A DNA stretch of 8,260 nucleotides from Candidatus Dormiibacterota bacterium. GTDB lineage: Bacteria > Chloroflexota > Dormibacteria > Aeolococcales > Bog-877. Location of the stretch: NCBI GenBank assembly GCA_003132265.1, contig PKXE01000085.1:5960-14219 (forward strand), read 5' to 3'. This document shows, in pieces, positions 1 through 6,019 of the stretch. The notes under the pieces were generated by a model, which was not told the origin of the DNA, did no database searches, and was given only the letters and a program-made list of their open reading frames with translations. Position 1 is the first letter of the stretch; each line of letters starts with the position of its first letter. A program made the translations under genes and the position numbers.

Positions 1-771
1 CAGGAGAACCGGATGGCCCAGTTCCGGGCTCGCTACCGGACAGTCGATGTGCTGCTGGTCGACGACATCCAGTTTCTGGCCGGCAAGGACCGGACCCAGG
101 AGGAGTTCTTCCATACCTTCAACGCGCTGCAGGAGGTGAACCGCCAGATCGTTATCAGCAGCGACCGCCCTCCGCGCGAGATCCCCACCCTGGAGGAGCG
201 GCTCCGGACCCGCTTCGAGGGGGGCTTGATGGCCGACATCCAACCCCCCGACTTCGAGACCCGGCTGGCGATTCTCCGCAGCAAGCTGGACCCCGCTCAG
301 AACCCACTCAGCGAGGAGGTTCTCTCGTTCATCGCCTTCAAGATCCAGAAGAACATCCGGGAGCTGGAGGGAGCGCTGATCCGGGTCCTGGCCCACGCCT
401 CGATCGCCGGCGGTGAGAGTCCCTCCCTCAGCCAGGTCTCCGAGATCCTGCGGGACATCATCCCGGCGGCCGACACCAAGCCCCTCTCGGTCGACCTGGT
501 CCAGCGGGTGGTGGCCGAGTACTACGGAATCTCGGTCGAAGAGATGAAGAGCAAGCGCCGGGACAAGCACATCGTGTTCCCCCGCCAGATCGCGATGTTC
601 CTCATCCGCGAGGAGATCGCGATGAGCCTTCCCGCCATCGGCCAGGTCTTCGGCGGCCGGGACCACACCACCGTCCTCCACTCCTACGAGAAGATCGTCA
701 ACGAGGCCAAGGAGGATCCCCGGGTCGCGGACGACCTGGCCCGGCTTCGGGAGCTCCTCCTGTCTCGCTAG
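1..771 (+). CDS. dnaA: Chromosomal replication initiator protein DnaA, C-terminal part (5' end outside the window)
   Basis: DnaA is the AAA+ ATPase that binds DnaA boxes at oriC, melts the duplex and recruits the helicase. The reading frame is open from base 1, so about 256 C-terminal residues are visible; domains I-II and Walker A lie upstream. Seen in order: Walker B (LLVDDIQF, bases 52-75), sensor I (IVISSDRPP, about 148-174), the box VII arginine-finger segment (RLRTRFEGGL, 199-228), sensor II (RELEGALIR, 358-384) and the domain IV helix-turn-helix with the family signature GRDHTTVLHSYEKI (655-696). The C-terminus is full length and ends in TAG. Methionine codon 13 is internal, not the start, because it falls within the AAA+ core. 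The following gap carries DnaA-box-like sites, so the protein probably binds there and may autoregulate. The identification is secure. Confidence 0.97.
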   Translation, partial: QENRMAQFRARYRTVDVLLVDDIQFLAGKDRTQEEFFHTFNALQEVNRQIVISSDRPPREIPTLEERLRTRFEGGLMADIQPPDFETRLAILRSKLDPAQNPLSEEVLSFIAFKIQKNIRELEGALIRVLAHASIAGGESPSLSQVSEILRDIIPAADTKPLSVDLVQRVVAEYYGISVEEMKSKRRDKHIVFPRQIAMFLIREEIAMSLPAIGQVFGGRDHTTVLHSYEKIVNEAKEDPRVADDLARLRELLLSR

Positions 772-822
772 GCCGGATCAGCACATCTTTTCCAGTGTCC
801 CTGTTAGCAGTCAGCCAAGAGC

Positions 823-831
823 TGTGGGCAA
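823..831 (-). promoter_or_regulatory. DnaA-box-like site
   Basis: The minus strand reads TTGCCCACA, one mismatch from the TTGTCCACA form common in high-GC Actinomycetota and two from TTATCCACA. It faces the three plus-strand boxes further right. It is a weaker candidate supported mainly by its position. Confidence 0.4.
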
Positions 832-879
832 CCCCGAGAGGTCCAGAAGACCCCTCTCTGGGGGTGGAATGACACAGAG

Positions 880-888
880 ATTTCCACA
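880..888 (+). promoter_or_regulatory. DnaA box candidate
   Basis: ATTTCCACA matches the consensus TTWTNCACA at eight of nine positions, differing only at base 1. It lies 11 bp (start to start, about one helical turn) before the next box-like site, so both would be on the same face of the helix. Confidence 0.6.
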
Positions 889-890
889 GG

Positions 891-899
891 CTATCCACC
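891..899 (+). promoter_or_regulatory. DnaA-box-like site, lower match
   Basis: CTATCCACC keeps the TATCCAC core and differs from TTATCCACA at the two end bases; against the looser YYVTCCACA form of high-GC genomes only the last base differs. It is in tandem with the site at 880. Confidence 0.45.
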
Positions 900-924
900 G
901 CCGGCGCGAGTTCAGCTTCGATCG

Positions 925-933
925 GTTTCCACA
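925..933 (+). promoter_or_regulatory. DnaA box candidate proximal to the unwinding region
   Basis: GTTTCCACA matches TTWTNCACA at eight of nine positions. It is the last box before the CTA-triplet and A+T-rich tract, with 12 bp between, and is therefore the natural anchor from which a DnaA filament could extend onto single-stranded DNA. Confidence 0.6.
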
Positions 934-945
934 ACGTTCACTCCC

Positions 946-969
946 CTACTATGGCTACGGTTTTACAAA
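946..969 (+). promoter_or_regulatory. Candidate DnaA-trio tract and DNA unwinding element
   Basis: The plus strand reads CTA-CTA-TGG-CTA-CGG, then TTTTACAAA. On the complementary strand, read 3' to 5', this is GAT GAT ACC GAT, that is three in-register copies of the DnaA-trio unit (3'-GAT-5' class) that DnaA contacts on single-stranded DNA in Bacillus subtilis-type origins. It follows the box at 925-933 and grades into the most A+T-rich bases of the gap. Only three of the first four triplets fit, so this is suggestive rather than proven. Confidence 0.45.
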
Positions 970-1026
970 GCCGTCCCAAGAGCTGCGCTGGGGTGTTGAA
1001 AGGTAAGGTGGAGAGCTCTTGAAGCG

Positions 1027-1033
1027 AAGGAGG
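1027..1033 (+). promoter_or_regulatory. Ribosome binding site of dnaN
   Basis: AAGGAGG is a near-perfect anti-16S complement with an 8-nt spacer to the GTG at 1042. It decides the dnaN start despite the non-ATG codon. Confidence 0.85.
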
Positions 1034-1041
1034 CCGATTCA

Positions 1042-2172
1042 GTGAAATGCACGATCTCGCCCCAGCAGTTGGGAACTGGGCTCAATTCCGTGAGCCGCGC
1101 GGTCTCCAGCCGGGTGACCCTGCCGATCTTGAACAACGTTCTGGTCGCGGCTCGAGGGGGGTCCTTACAGCTGACCGCCACCAACCTCGACCTCACCATC
1201 CATCACTCTCTGGCCGCGGAGGTCGAGGAGGAGGGCGAGGTGACGGTGCCGGCCCGGATGCTCTCGGAGTTCGTCAGCGCACTCCCCGAACAGCCGCTGC
1301 GCTGGCAGCTGGACCAAGCTCACCAGACCGTCAGCCTGCAGAGCGGACGCTTTGACGCCCACATCCGCGGGGTTGACGCGAAGGAGTTCCCACCCCTACC
1401 GGACGTTTCCGACGGGGAAACGGTCGAGCTCGATCCCCAGACCCTGCTCACCGCCATTGATCAGACGGTGATCGCGGCCAGCGCCGATGACGGACGGCCC
1501 ATCTACACCGGGGTGCTGACCGAGATCGCCGGGCCGGAGGTGACCATGGTGGCCACCGATGGTCACCGGCTGGCGATAAGAGTCATCCGGGCCACCGATG
1601 GCGAGCGCCAGGGCGATCGGCTGGGAGTGATCATCCCGGCCAAGGCTTTGTCTGAGCTTTCCCGGCTGCTCAAGCCAGTGGCGTCGAGCCCAGCCTCCGT
1701 CAGCCTCACCATCGGAGCTTCGCGGGCCCAGGTTAAGTTCCAGCTGCCGGGTTACGAGCTCACCGCCCGGCTCATCGACGGGGTGTACCCCAGCTACGAG
1801 AAGGTGATCCCCACCGCCTCTCAGACCGTGGTGAGGGCCTCTACCGAGGAGCTGCGGCGAACCACCAAGGTGGTGTCCCTCTTCGCTCGCGATGCCGCCA
1901 ATGTATTGAAGATTCGCTGCGAGCCAGGGCAGATTGTCCTCTCCGCCAACACCAACGAGGTGGGGGATAACGTGGCCGGCGTTGATGCCTCCGTGGATGG
2001 AGACAGCCTGGGCATTGCCTTCAACGCCCGCTACGTCGCCGACGTGCTCAACCTCATCGATTCGCCGGAGGTGGAGTTGATCCTGAACGGGCCGCTGTCT
2101 CCGGGACTGGTCCGGGCCCCGGGGGACGATACCTATCGCTACGTGATCATGCCCGTCAGGGTGGCGATCTGA
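1042..2172 (+). CDS. dnaN: DNA polymerase III beta subunit (sliding clamp)
   Basis: The beta clamp is a ring-shaped dimer that encircles DNA and tethers DNA polymerase III and many repair and mismatch proteins. The 376-residue product has the family length and its three repeated domains of about 125 residues. The protein-binding pocket motif TDGHRLA is at residues 172-178, the same numbering as in the E. coli clamp (Thr172, Gly174, His175, Arg176, Leu177). GVYPSYEKVIP (247-257) is the conserved domain 2/3 segment, and the C-terminus VIMPVRVAI supplies the Met-Pro part of the pocket. The GTG start is supported by the strong ribosome binding site and by the usual N-terminus MKCTI. It sits just after the candidate origin and 22 nt before recF, the standard arrangement. 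No anomaly was seen. Confidence 0.98.
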   Translation: MKCTISPQQLGTGLNSVSRAVSSRVTLPILNNVLVAARGGSLQLTATNLDLTIHHSLAAEVEEEGEVTVPARMLSEFVSALPEQPLRWQLDQAHQTVSLQSGRFDAHIRGVDAKEFPPLPDVSDGETVELDPQTLLTAIDQTVIAASADDGRPIYTGVLTEIAGPEVTMVATDGHRLAIRVIRATDGERQGDRLGVIIPAKALSELSRLLKPVASSPASVSLTIGASRAQVKFQLPGYELTARLIDGVYPSYEKVIPTASQTVVRASTEELRRTTKVVSLFARDAANVLKIRCEPGQIVLSANTNEVGDNVAGVDASVDGDSLGIAFNARYVADVLNLIDSPEVELILNGPLSPGLVRAPGDDTYRYVIMPVRVAI

Positions 2173-2194
2173 GGGCAGTGGCGGATCCCAGCCG

Positions 2195-3364
2195 GTGTAC
2201 CTCTCCCAGCTGCGCCTGCTCTGCTTTCGCATCTATCAAGAGGCTTCGCTAGAGCTACTCCCGGGGGTTAACCTGGTCTTGGGCCAGAACGGCCAGGGCA
2301 AGACCAGCCTCCTGGAGGCGATCTCGACGCTGGCGCTGACCAGGTCGCCCCGGTCGGGCTCTCTCGGAGAGTGCGCCTCCTGGGGAGAACCGCGGATGGG
2401 GGTGGCTGCCCATCTGGTCAGCCGGCTCGGTGAGACGGACCTCGAGCTGCGGGCGGAGCGCCAGGAGAGCAGCGAGCGCTGGGTGCGCAAGCTGCGCCAG
2501 GGTGGCGACCTCATCCAGCCGCGACGGCTCTTGGGCCGGTTCCGCGTCGTGCTCTTCTGGCCCGAGGACCTGCTCTTGGTCAAGGGCGGTCCGGAGCCCC
2601 GAAGGCGGCTGCTCGATGTCGTGCTGAGCCAGCTTTCCCCGAGGTACGCCGAGGCGGCCATCCGATATCGCCGGGCGCTGGAACACCGCACGGCCCTGCT
2701 CAGGCGAGTGAGAGACGGGCTGGCCACGCCGGCCGAGCTAGGGCCCTGGACCGAGGCCCTGGTCGAGCACGGAACGATCGTGATCCAGGAGCGGCGGCGC
2801 TATCTGGCGACCGTGCAGCCGGTGGCTGCCGAGGCCATCACCAAGATCGGAGAGCCGTCCGAGCTCCAACTGCAATACCGGCCCGGCCTGGGCCGCAGCC
2901 AGGAACTGGACGAGGGAGCGGATCCCGCCGACGCGCTCTGGCGCGCGCTGGCGCGGACCCGTGCCGAGGAGATAGCCCGAGCCCAGTGTGTGGTCGGGCC
3001 CCATCGCGATGACTTTGAAGTCCTCTTGGGCGGGCGGCCGGCTCGCCAGTTCGCCTCGCAGGGCCAGCAGCGGAGCGTGGTCCTGGCGCTCAAGGTGGCC
3101 GAGGTCCGGCAGCATCTCAGCCTGGGAGGAGAGACCCCGCTGCTCCTGCTCGACGACGTGCTCTCGGAACTGGACCAGGAGCGGCGGACCGGTCTGATCC
3201 AGCTGCTTTCCGAGGAGCTGGCGGTGGAGCAGACCCTGATCACCTCCACCGAAGACCCCCAGATCGGGGGCGAGGTGGCCGTCTCCCAGGTCCTCCAGGC
3301 ACGGGGCGGCCGGCTCACCCGAATGGCGCAGCCCGGCTGGGAGCTCGCCGAATGGAAGGCATAG
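2195..3364 (+). CDS. recF: DNA replication and repair protein RecF
   Basis: RecF is an SMC/ABC-type ATPase that works with RecO and RecR to load RecA at gapped DNA and stalled forks. The 389-residue product is slightly longer than the E. coli protein (357). Visible motifs: Walker A GQNGQGKT (30-37), the RecF family signature PEDLLLVKGGPEPRRRLLD (123-141), the ABC signature SQGQQR (289-294) and Walker B LLLLDDVLSELD (316-327), followed by the Thr/Ser-rich ITSTE strand. The start is GTG, giving MYLSQLRL, the typical RecF N-terminus. No good Shine-Dalgarno is close to it; the nearest purine run, GAGGG, overlaps the dnaN stop, so translation is probably coupled to dnaN 22 nt upstream. Its end overlaps the next gene by 13 nt. 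Confidence 0.96.
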   Translation: MYLSQLRLLCFRIYQEASLELLPGVNLVLGQNGQGKTSLLEAISTLALTRSPRSGSLGECASWGEPRMGVAAHLVSRLGETDLELRAERQESSERWVRKLRQGGDLIQPRRLLGRFRVVLFWPEDLLLVKGGPEPRRRLLDVVLSQLSPRYAEAAIRYRRALEHRTALLRRVRDGLATPAELGPWTEALVEHGTIVIQERRRYLATVQPVAAEAITKIGEPSELQLQYRPGLGRSQELDEGADPADALWRALARTRAEEIARAQCVVGPHRDDFEVLLGGRPARQFASQGQQRSVVLALKVAEVRQHLSLGGETPLLLLDDVLSELDQERRTGLIQLLSEELAVEQTLITSTEDPQIGGEVAVSQVLQARGGRLTRMAQPGWELAEWKA

Positions 3365-3672
3365 AGGCGATCCTGCCCCGGGTGCTGCGCCGACTGGGGG
3401 CCACCCGCCAGGTCCGCCAGGTAAGGGTCGAGGCCGCCTTTGCCAAGGTCTGCGGCGAATACATCCGGCCCCATGTCCGCGTCTACGCGGTGGAGCGCTC
3501 GGTCCTGGTGCTGGCCTGCGCCCATCCGGCGATCGCCCACCAGCTGCAGATCGAAGCCGCGACCATCCTCGACTCGATCAACGCCGAAGTTGGGGGCCGG
3601 GTCCTCACCCGTCTGCGGTTCGTGCCCGAGGCGGGGACACCGCCCGCCCCCCGCCCCCAGCAAGGAAGCTGA
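3352..3672 (+). CDS. DUF721 family protein, probable DciA-type replicative helicase partner
   Basis: This 106-residue protein matches the DUF721/DciA pattern: a short N-terminal helical part (about 1-30), then a KH-like core with VCGEYIRPHVRV (33-44), VLVLACAHPAIAHQLQIEAATIL (51-73), an INAEVGG turn (76-82) and a terminal LTRLRFVPE strand (85-93), followed by a Pro-rich tail. DUF721 members encoded beside recF are common in Actinomycetota. DciA proteins are the ancestral loaders or operators of DnaB helicase in bacteria lacking DnaC/DnaI. The usual Trp of the first core helix (W..vvG) appears to be Phe30. The ATG at 3352 lies inside the recF end, with GGGAG at 3339-3343 and an 8-nt spacer, so the two are translationally coupled. 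The last 68 bp overlap a convergent gene. Family assignment is fairly firm; the helicase role is inferred. Confidence 0.8.
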   Translation: MEGIEAILPRVLRRLGATRQVRQVRVEAAFAKVCGEYIRPHVRVYAVERSVLVLACAHPAIAHQLQIEAATILDSINAEVGGRVLTRLRFVPEAGTPPAPRPQQGS

Positions 3673-4828
3673 GGACGATCTCGGCCGCCGCGTTCGCGGC
3701 CCCCGGGCGTGACCAGGCCAGGGAGCCGCGCTGCAGCTCCGCCAGGAGCGGGTCTCCCGGGCAGCAGAACCGAGCGAGGGTCTGGAGCAGATCCTCGCGG
3801 CCGCCAACTTGGCGCGCCGCCCCAGCCGCCACCAGGGCCGCGCCGTTGTTCTCCTCCTGGCCGGGAAGGGCCTCGGTCACCAGGAGGGCCAGCCCGGCCG
3901 CTGCCGCCTCGGCCAGCGTGCTGGGGCCCGCCTTGCCGAGATAGACATCAGCGGCCCGAAGCCAGGGGGTCAGCGAGGCTTGGAAGTCCAGCGCCAGCGT
4001 CGGCACCGTCGGGGGATGCCGCCTCAGCCATTCCAGCAGGCGGCGGTTGTTGCCGCAGGCCACCACCACCTGCAAGGAGAGCCCGCTGGCTCCGAGCCAC
4101 CTTGTCAGCCGTTTCAGGCTTCCCACCCCCTCAGCTCCCCCGCCCACCAGAACACACAGAGTTTCGGGATCGAGCCCCAACCTCTCACGCAGTTCGCGGC
4201 GCCCTCCGGGAAGTGCGGGCTCGGGGGCCAGGGCCGGATCGATCGGGAGCCCGGTCTCCCTAATCAAATGTGCGGGCAGTCCGTGGTGAAGGCACCAGTC
4301 CGTGGCCTCCCGGGTGGCGGTCAGGATGGCATCCGGCCGAGGCGACAGCCAGCCCTGATGTCCGCCCACGAGGTCGGTCATGACCGTGATCAAGGCCGGT
4401 GCTACACCGGTGACCGTGGCGGCGTCAGCAGCGGAGCGCGCCGCGGGACCGAGCAGTGGGTGACAGTTGACGATCACCTGAGGCGAGCGAAGGCGGGTCC
4501 GGTCGGCCATGGCCGGCCCCAGCTGGCGGAGGAGGAAGCGATCCATGCCGGAGCTGAGCCCCCGGCTGCTGAACCCGCGGAAGAGCACCCCCCAGAGCGC
4601 GGGCGAGGTGCGCACCAGGGGGCCGTAGGCTCGGGCCAGGGACCGGGCGGTGCGGCCGATCGGATTTTGGGTGGGGTCGTCCAGGGCCACCGAGACCCGA
4701 CCCTCACTGCCGGCGGCCAGCGCCGTGGCCAGGGCCTGGGCCACGCTGAGGTGGCCACCGCCGGTGGCGGCAGCCCAGATCTGTACGTCCGCCCGACCGG
4801 GTTCGTTCAAGCTGGGGACGCCCCTCAT
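3605..4828 (-). CDS. GT28/MGDG-synthase-like glycosyltransferase
   Basis: This is a GT-B fold protein of the MurG/UgtP/MGDG synthase group, which transfers a sugar from a UDP-sugar to a lipid (diacylglycerol or a related carrier) at the inner face of the membrane. With 407 residues it has the family's length. Seen: the N-terminal acceptor-domain loop GGGH followed by SVAQAL (23-32), the VMTDLVGGHQGWLSP segment (149-163), TGLPID (192-197), the GGGAEGVGS turn (229-237) and the C-terminal donor-binding motif GKAGPSTLAEAAAAG (298-312) with PGQEENN (322-328). No signal peptide or membrane span is visible. I chose the ATG at 4828. An in-frame ATG at 4912 would add 28 residues but lacks a ribosome binding site and has low third-position G+C, whereas AGAGG lies 11 nt before 4828. 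Acceptor and sugar cannot be told from sequence. Confidence 0.85.
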   Translation of the reverse strand: MRGVPSLNEPGRADVQIWAAATGGGHLSVAQALATALAAGSEGRVSVALDDPTQNPIGRTARSLARAYGPLVRTSPALWGVLFRGFSSRGLSSGMDRFLLRQLGPAMADRTRLRSPQVIVNCHPLLGPAARSAADAATVTGVAPALITVMTDLVGGHQGWLSPRPDAILTATREATDWCLHHGLPAHLIRETGLPIDPALAPEPALPGGRRELRERLGLDPETLCVLVGGGAEGVGSLKRLTRWLGASGLSLQVVVACGNNRRLLEWLRRHPPTVPTLALDFQASLTPWLRAADVYLGKAGPSTLAEAAAAGLALLVTEALPGQEENNGAALVAAGAARQVGGREDLLQTLARFCCPGDPLLAELQRGSLAWSRPGAANAAAEIVLSFLAGGGGRAVSPPRARTADG

Positions 4829-4942
4829 GAGATGTTTGGCCTCTGGCGGCGATGGTAGAGTGATCTCGCGGGCCGCGGCTCCAACAGCCCCGGCAGAGCG
4901 TAGGGAATTCATGGTGGAGCAAGCATCGGGGCCTCATGTCCA

Positions 4943-4958
4943 GCGCCCCTCGGGGCGC
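4943..4958. repeat. Perfect inverted repeat, operator-like
   Basis: GCGCCCC-TC-GGGGCGC has 7-bp arms and a 2-bp centre. No T-run follows on either strand and it lies between divergent genes, so a terminator is unlikely; a regulator-binding palindrome is more plausible. Chance occurrence in G+C-rich DNA cannot be excluded. Confidence 0.45.
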
Positions 4959-4972
4959 AAGCGAAACTGAAT

Positions 4973-4986
4973 CCGCGCGACCGCGG
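4973..4986. repeat. Short inverted repeat before the GNAT/FemAB-like gene
   Basis: CCGCG-CGAC-CGCGG has 5-bp arms and a 4-nt loop. It ends 7 nt before the GTG at 4994, where a ribosome binding site would normally lie, so it could either bind a regulator or fold in the mRNA. Its centre is 29 bp from that of the repeat at 4943-4958. Confidence 0.35.
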
Positions 4987-4993
4987 CCTGCAG

Positions 4994-6019
4994 GTGGAGG
5001 AGATCACCACCGCTGACGGGCTGAGGCGGCTACGCCCAGACTGGAACGAGGTCGAGGCCGCTGGCGAGCCGGTCAATCCCTTCCTGTCGTGGGATTGGCA
5101 GTGGAGCTGGTGGGAGGCCTTCGGGGTTGGCCTCGAGCTCCACTGCCTGGTGGTGTCGGAGTCCGACCAGGTGGTCGGCATCATCCCTCTCCAGTGCGCG
5201 GTCGGTGGGCCCCGTACCCTCGGCTTCGGAGGAGGGGTGGATCTCTCCGACCACCTGGGGTTCCTGTTCCGGCCCGGCCGAGCGCAGGAGGTGGCCACCA
5301 CCGCGCTGGTGCACCTGCTGCTCGAGGAAGGGGCGGCGGCCGCCCCCGCGCTCGACCTCCACTACCTGCCCGATGCCTCGGTGGCCCTGGAGGCTCTGCG
5401 CCGCGCCGCCGAGCCCTTGGAACTGCGCCAGGAACTGACCCAGGAGGAGGTGAGCCCCCAGGTGACCCTGGACAGTGACTTCGAGGGTTACCTGACCGGG
5501 CGCCTCAACAAAAAGGATCGGCACGAGCTCCGGCGCAAGCTGCGCCGGCTCGATGCGGAGCGACCGGGTTGGAGCCTCGTCACCCAGGCCGACCTCGGGC
5601 TGGAGGAGGCACTCGACGCCTTCTTCCCCATCCTTCGGGCCAGCGGACCCCACAAGGTGGAGTTCCTCACTCCCCAGGTTGAGGCATTCATCCGCAGCGC
5701 GTGCCGCCGCCTCGAGGAGCGGGGCTGGCTTCGGCTGCAGTTCATCAAGGCCGACGGGCGGCTGACCGCGGCTACCCTGGGCTTCACCGTGTCGGGAACG
5801 TGGCACCTATACAACTCCGGCTACGAGCCTGAGGCGGCGGCCCTGTCACCGGGACTGATCTGTGTCGCGGAGGGCATCAGGGTGGCGATTGAGGAGGGCT
5901 CCCAGACCGCTGACTTCCTTCGGGGCAGCGAGGGCTACAAGTACCACCTGGGCGCCGTGGACAAGCCGCTCTGGCGGCTACAACTGACCCCGCCGAACGG
6001 GCCGGAGGAGCGCCCTTGA
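4994..6019 (+). CDS. GNAT/FemAB-like acyltransferase family protein (Acetyltransf_6, CelD/BioF2-like)
   Basis: This 341-residue protein fits the Acetyltransf_6 group, with two GNAT-like halves as in FemAB peptidyltransferases. Members often sit in exopolysaccharide and cell-surface loci and are thought to transfer acyl or aminoacyl groups. Seen: the N-terminal PFLSWDWQWSWWEAFG (29-44), typical of the family; a first fold ending near 140; a basic helix LNKKDRHELRRKLRRL (171-186); the second fold with LQFIKADGRLTAATLGF (248-264) and LYNSGYEPE (272-280); and the C-terminal DFLRGSEGYKYHLGA (307-321), another hallmark. No signal peptide or membrane segment is seen. GTG 4994 is the first usable start after the in-frame stop at 4901, but it has no Shine-Dalgarno and a small inverted repeat lies there. 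The stop overlaps the next start, so it is co-translated with the MshA-like gene. The substrate is unknown. Confidence 0.82.
   Translation: MEEITTADGLRRLRPDWNEVEAAGEPVNPFLSWDWQWSWWEAFGVGLELHCLVVSESDQVVGIIPLQCAVGGPRTLGFGGGVDLSDHLGFLFRPGRAQEVATTALVHLLLEEGAAAAPALDLHYLPDASVALEALRRAAEPLELRQELTQEEVSPQVTLDSDFEGYLTGRLNKKDRHELRRKLRRLDAERPGWSLVTQADLGLEEALDAFFPILRASGPHKVEFLTPQVEAFIRSACRRLEERGWLRLQFIKADGRLTAATLGFTVSGTWHLYNSGYEPEAAALSPGLICVAEGIRVAIEEGSQTADFLRGSEGYKYHLGAVDKPLWRLQLTPPNGPEERP
6004..6010 (+). promoter_or_regulatory. Ribosome binding site of the MshA-like gene
   Basis: GGAGGAG sits inside the end of the upstream gene with a 5-nt spacer to TTG 6016. It supports this rare start codon and the TTGA stop/start overlap. 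Confidence 0.75.

Larger units (their letters stand above)
772..1041. other. dnaA-dnaN intergenic region, candidate oriC
   Basis: This 270-bp gap is the longest non-coding stretch in the window. The space between dnaA and dnaN is a known oriC location in many bacteria, including Actinomycetota and Bacillota. It contains at least four DnaA-box-like nonamers (823-831 on the minus strand; 880-888, 891-899 and 925-933 on the plus strand). After these come a CTA-triplet tract at 946-957 and a stretch that is 15/23 A+T (947-969) in an otherwise GC-rich context. The dnaN ribosome binding site is at the right end. I found no convincing sigma-70-type promoter and no protein-coding frame. The origin call is inference from position and motifs; a bipartite origin with more boxes upstream of dnaA, outside the window, is possible. 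Confidence 0.7.
4829..4993. other. Divergent intergenic region
   Basis: These 165 bp separate the minus-strand glycosyltransferase from the plus-strand GNAT/FemAB-like gene and must hold promoters for both. I see no clear -35/-10 pair on either strand. The notable content is two perfect short inverted repeats at 4943-4958 and 4973-4986. If the glycosyltransferase starts at 4912 instead, the gap shrinks to 81 bp and both repeats remain inside it. Confidence 0.6.

Noticed and set aside
927..952. TTCCAC/TACTAT as a promoter pair in the origin gap
   Set aside because: The spacing is only 14 bp and both hexamers match poorly; the same bases are better explained by the DnaA box and triplet tract.
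961..969. TTTTACAAA as a further DnaA box
   Set aside because: It has one mismatch to TTWTNCACA but lacks the CCACA core shared by the other candidates. I treat it as part of the A+T-rich unwinding tract.
996..1024. TTGAAA at 996-1001 as a -35 element for dnaN
   Set aside because: At a 17-bp spacing the -10 position reads TTGAAG, which is not a credible -10 box.
1396..2232. A 278-codon minus-strand open frame opposite dnaN
   Set aside because: It is antisense to the conserved clamp domains; the His/Gly/Asp-rich translation shows no domain.
2800..3807. A 335-codon minus-strand open frame across recF, DUF721 and the next gene
   Set aside because: It runs antisense through three genes with real family motifs, and its product is Ser/Arg/Trp-rich, a typical shadow composition.
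3809..4858. A 349-codon plus-strand open frame opposite the glycosyltransferase
   Set aside because: It is antisense to a gene with clear GT28 motifs, and its translation is rich in Gly/Gln/Arg/Pro without recognisable domains. Long antisense open frames are common in G+C-rich coding DNA.
4829..4912. The 28-codon N-terminal extension of the minus-strand glycosyltransferase
   Set aside because: There is no ribosome binding site before ATG 4912, third-position G+C is only about half compared with about four fifths just after ATG 4828, and family members begin shortly before the GGGH loop. It is kept as an alternative start only.
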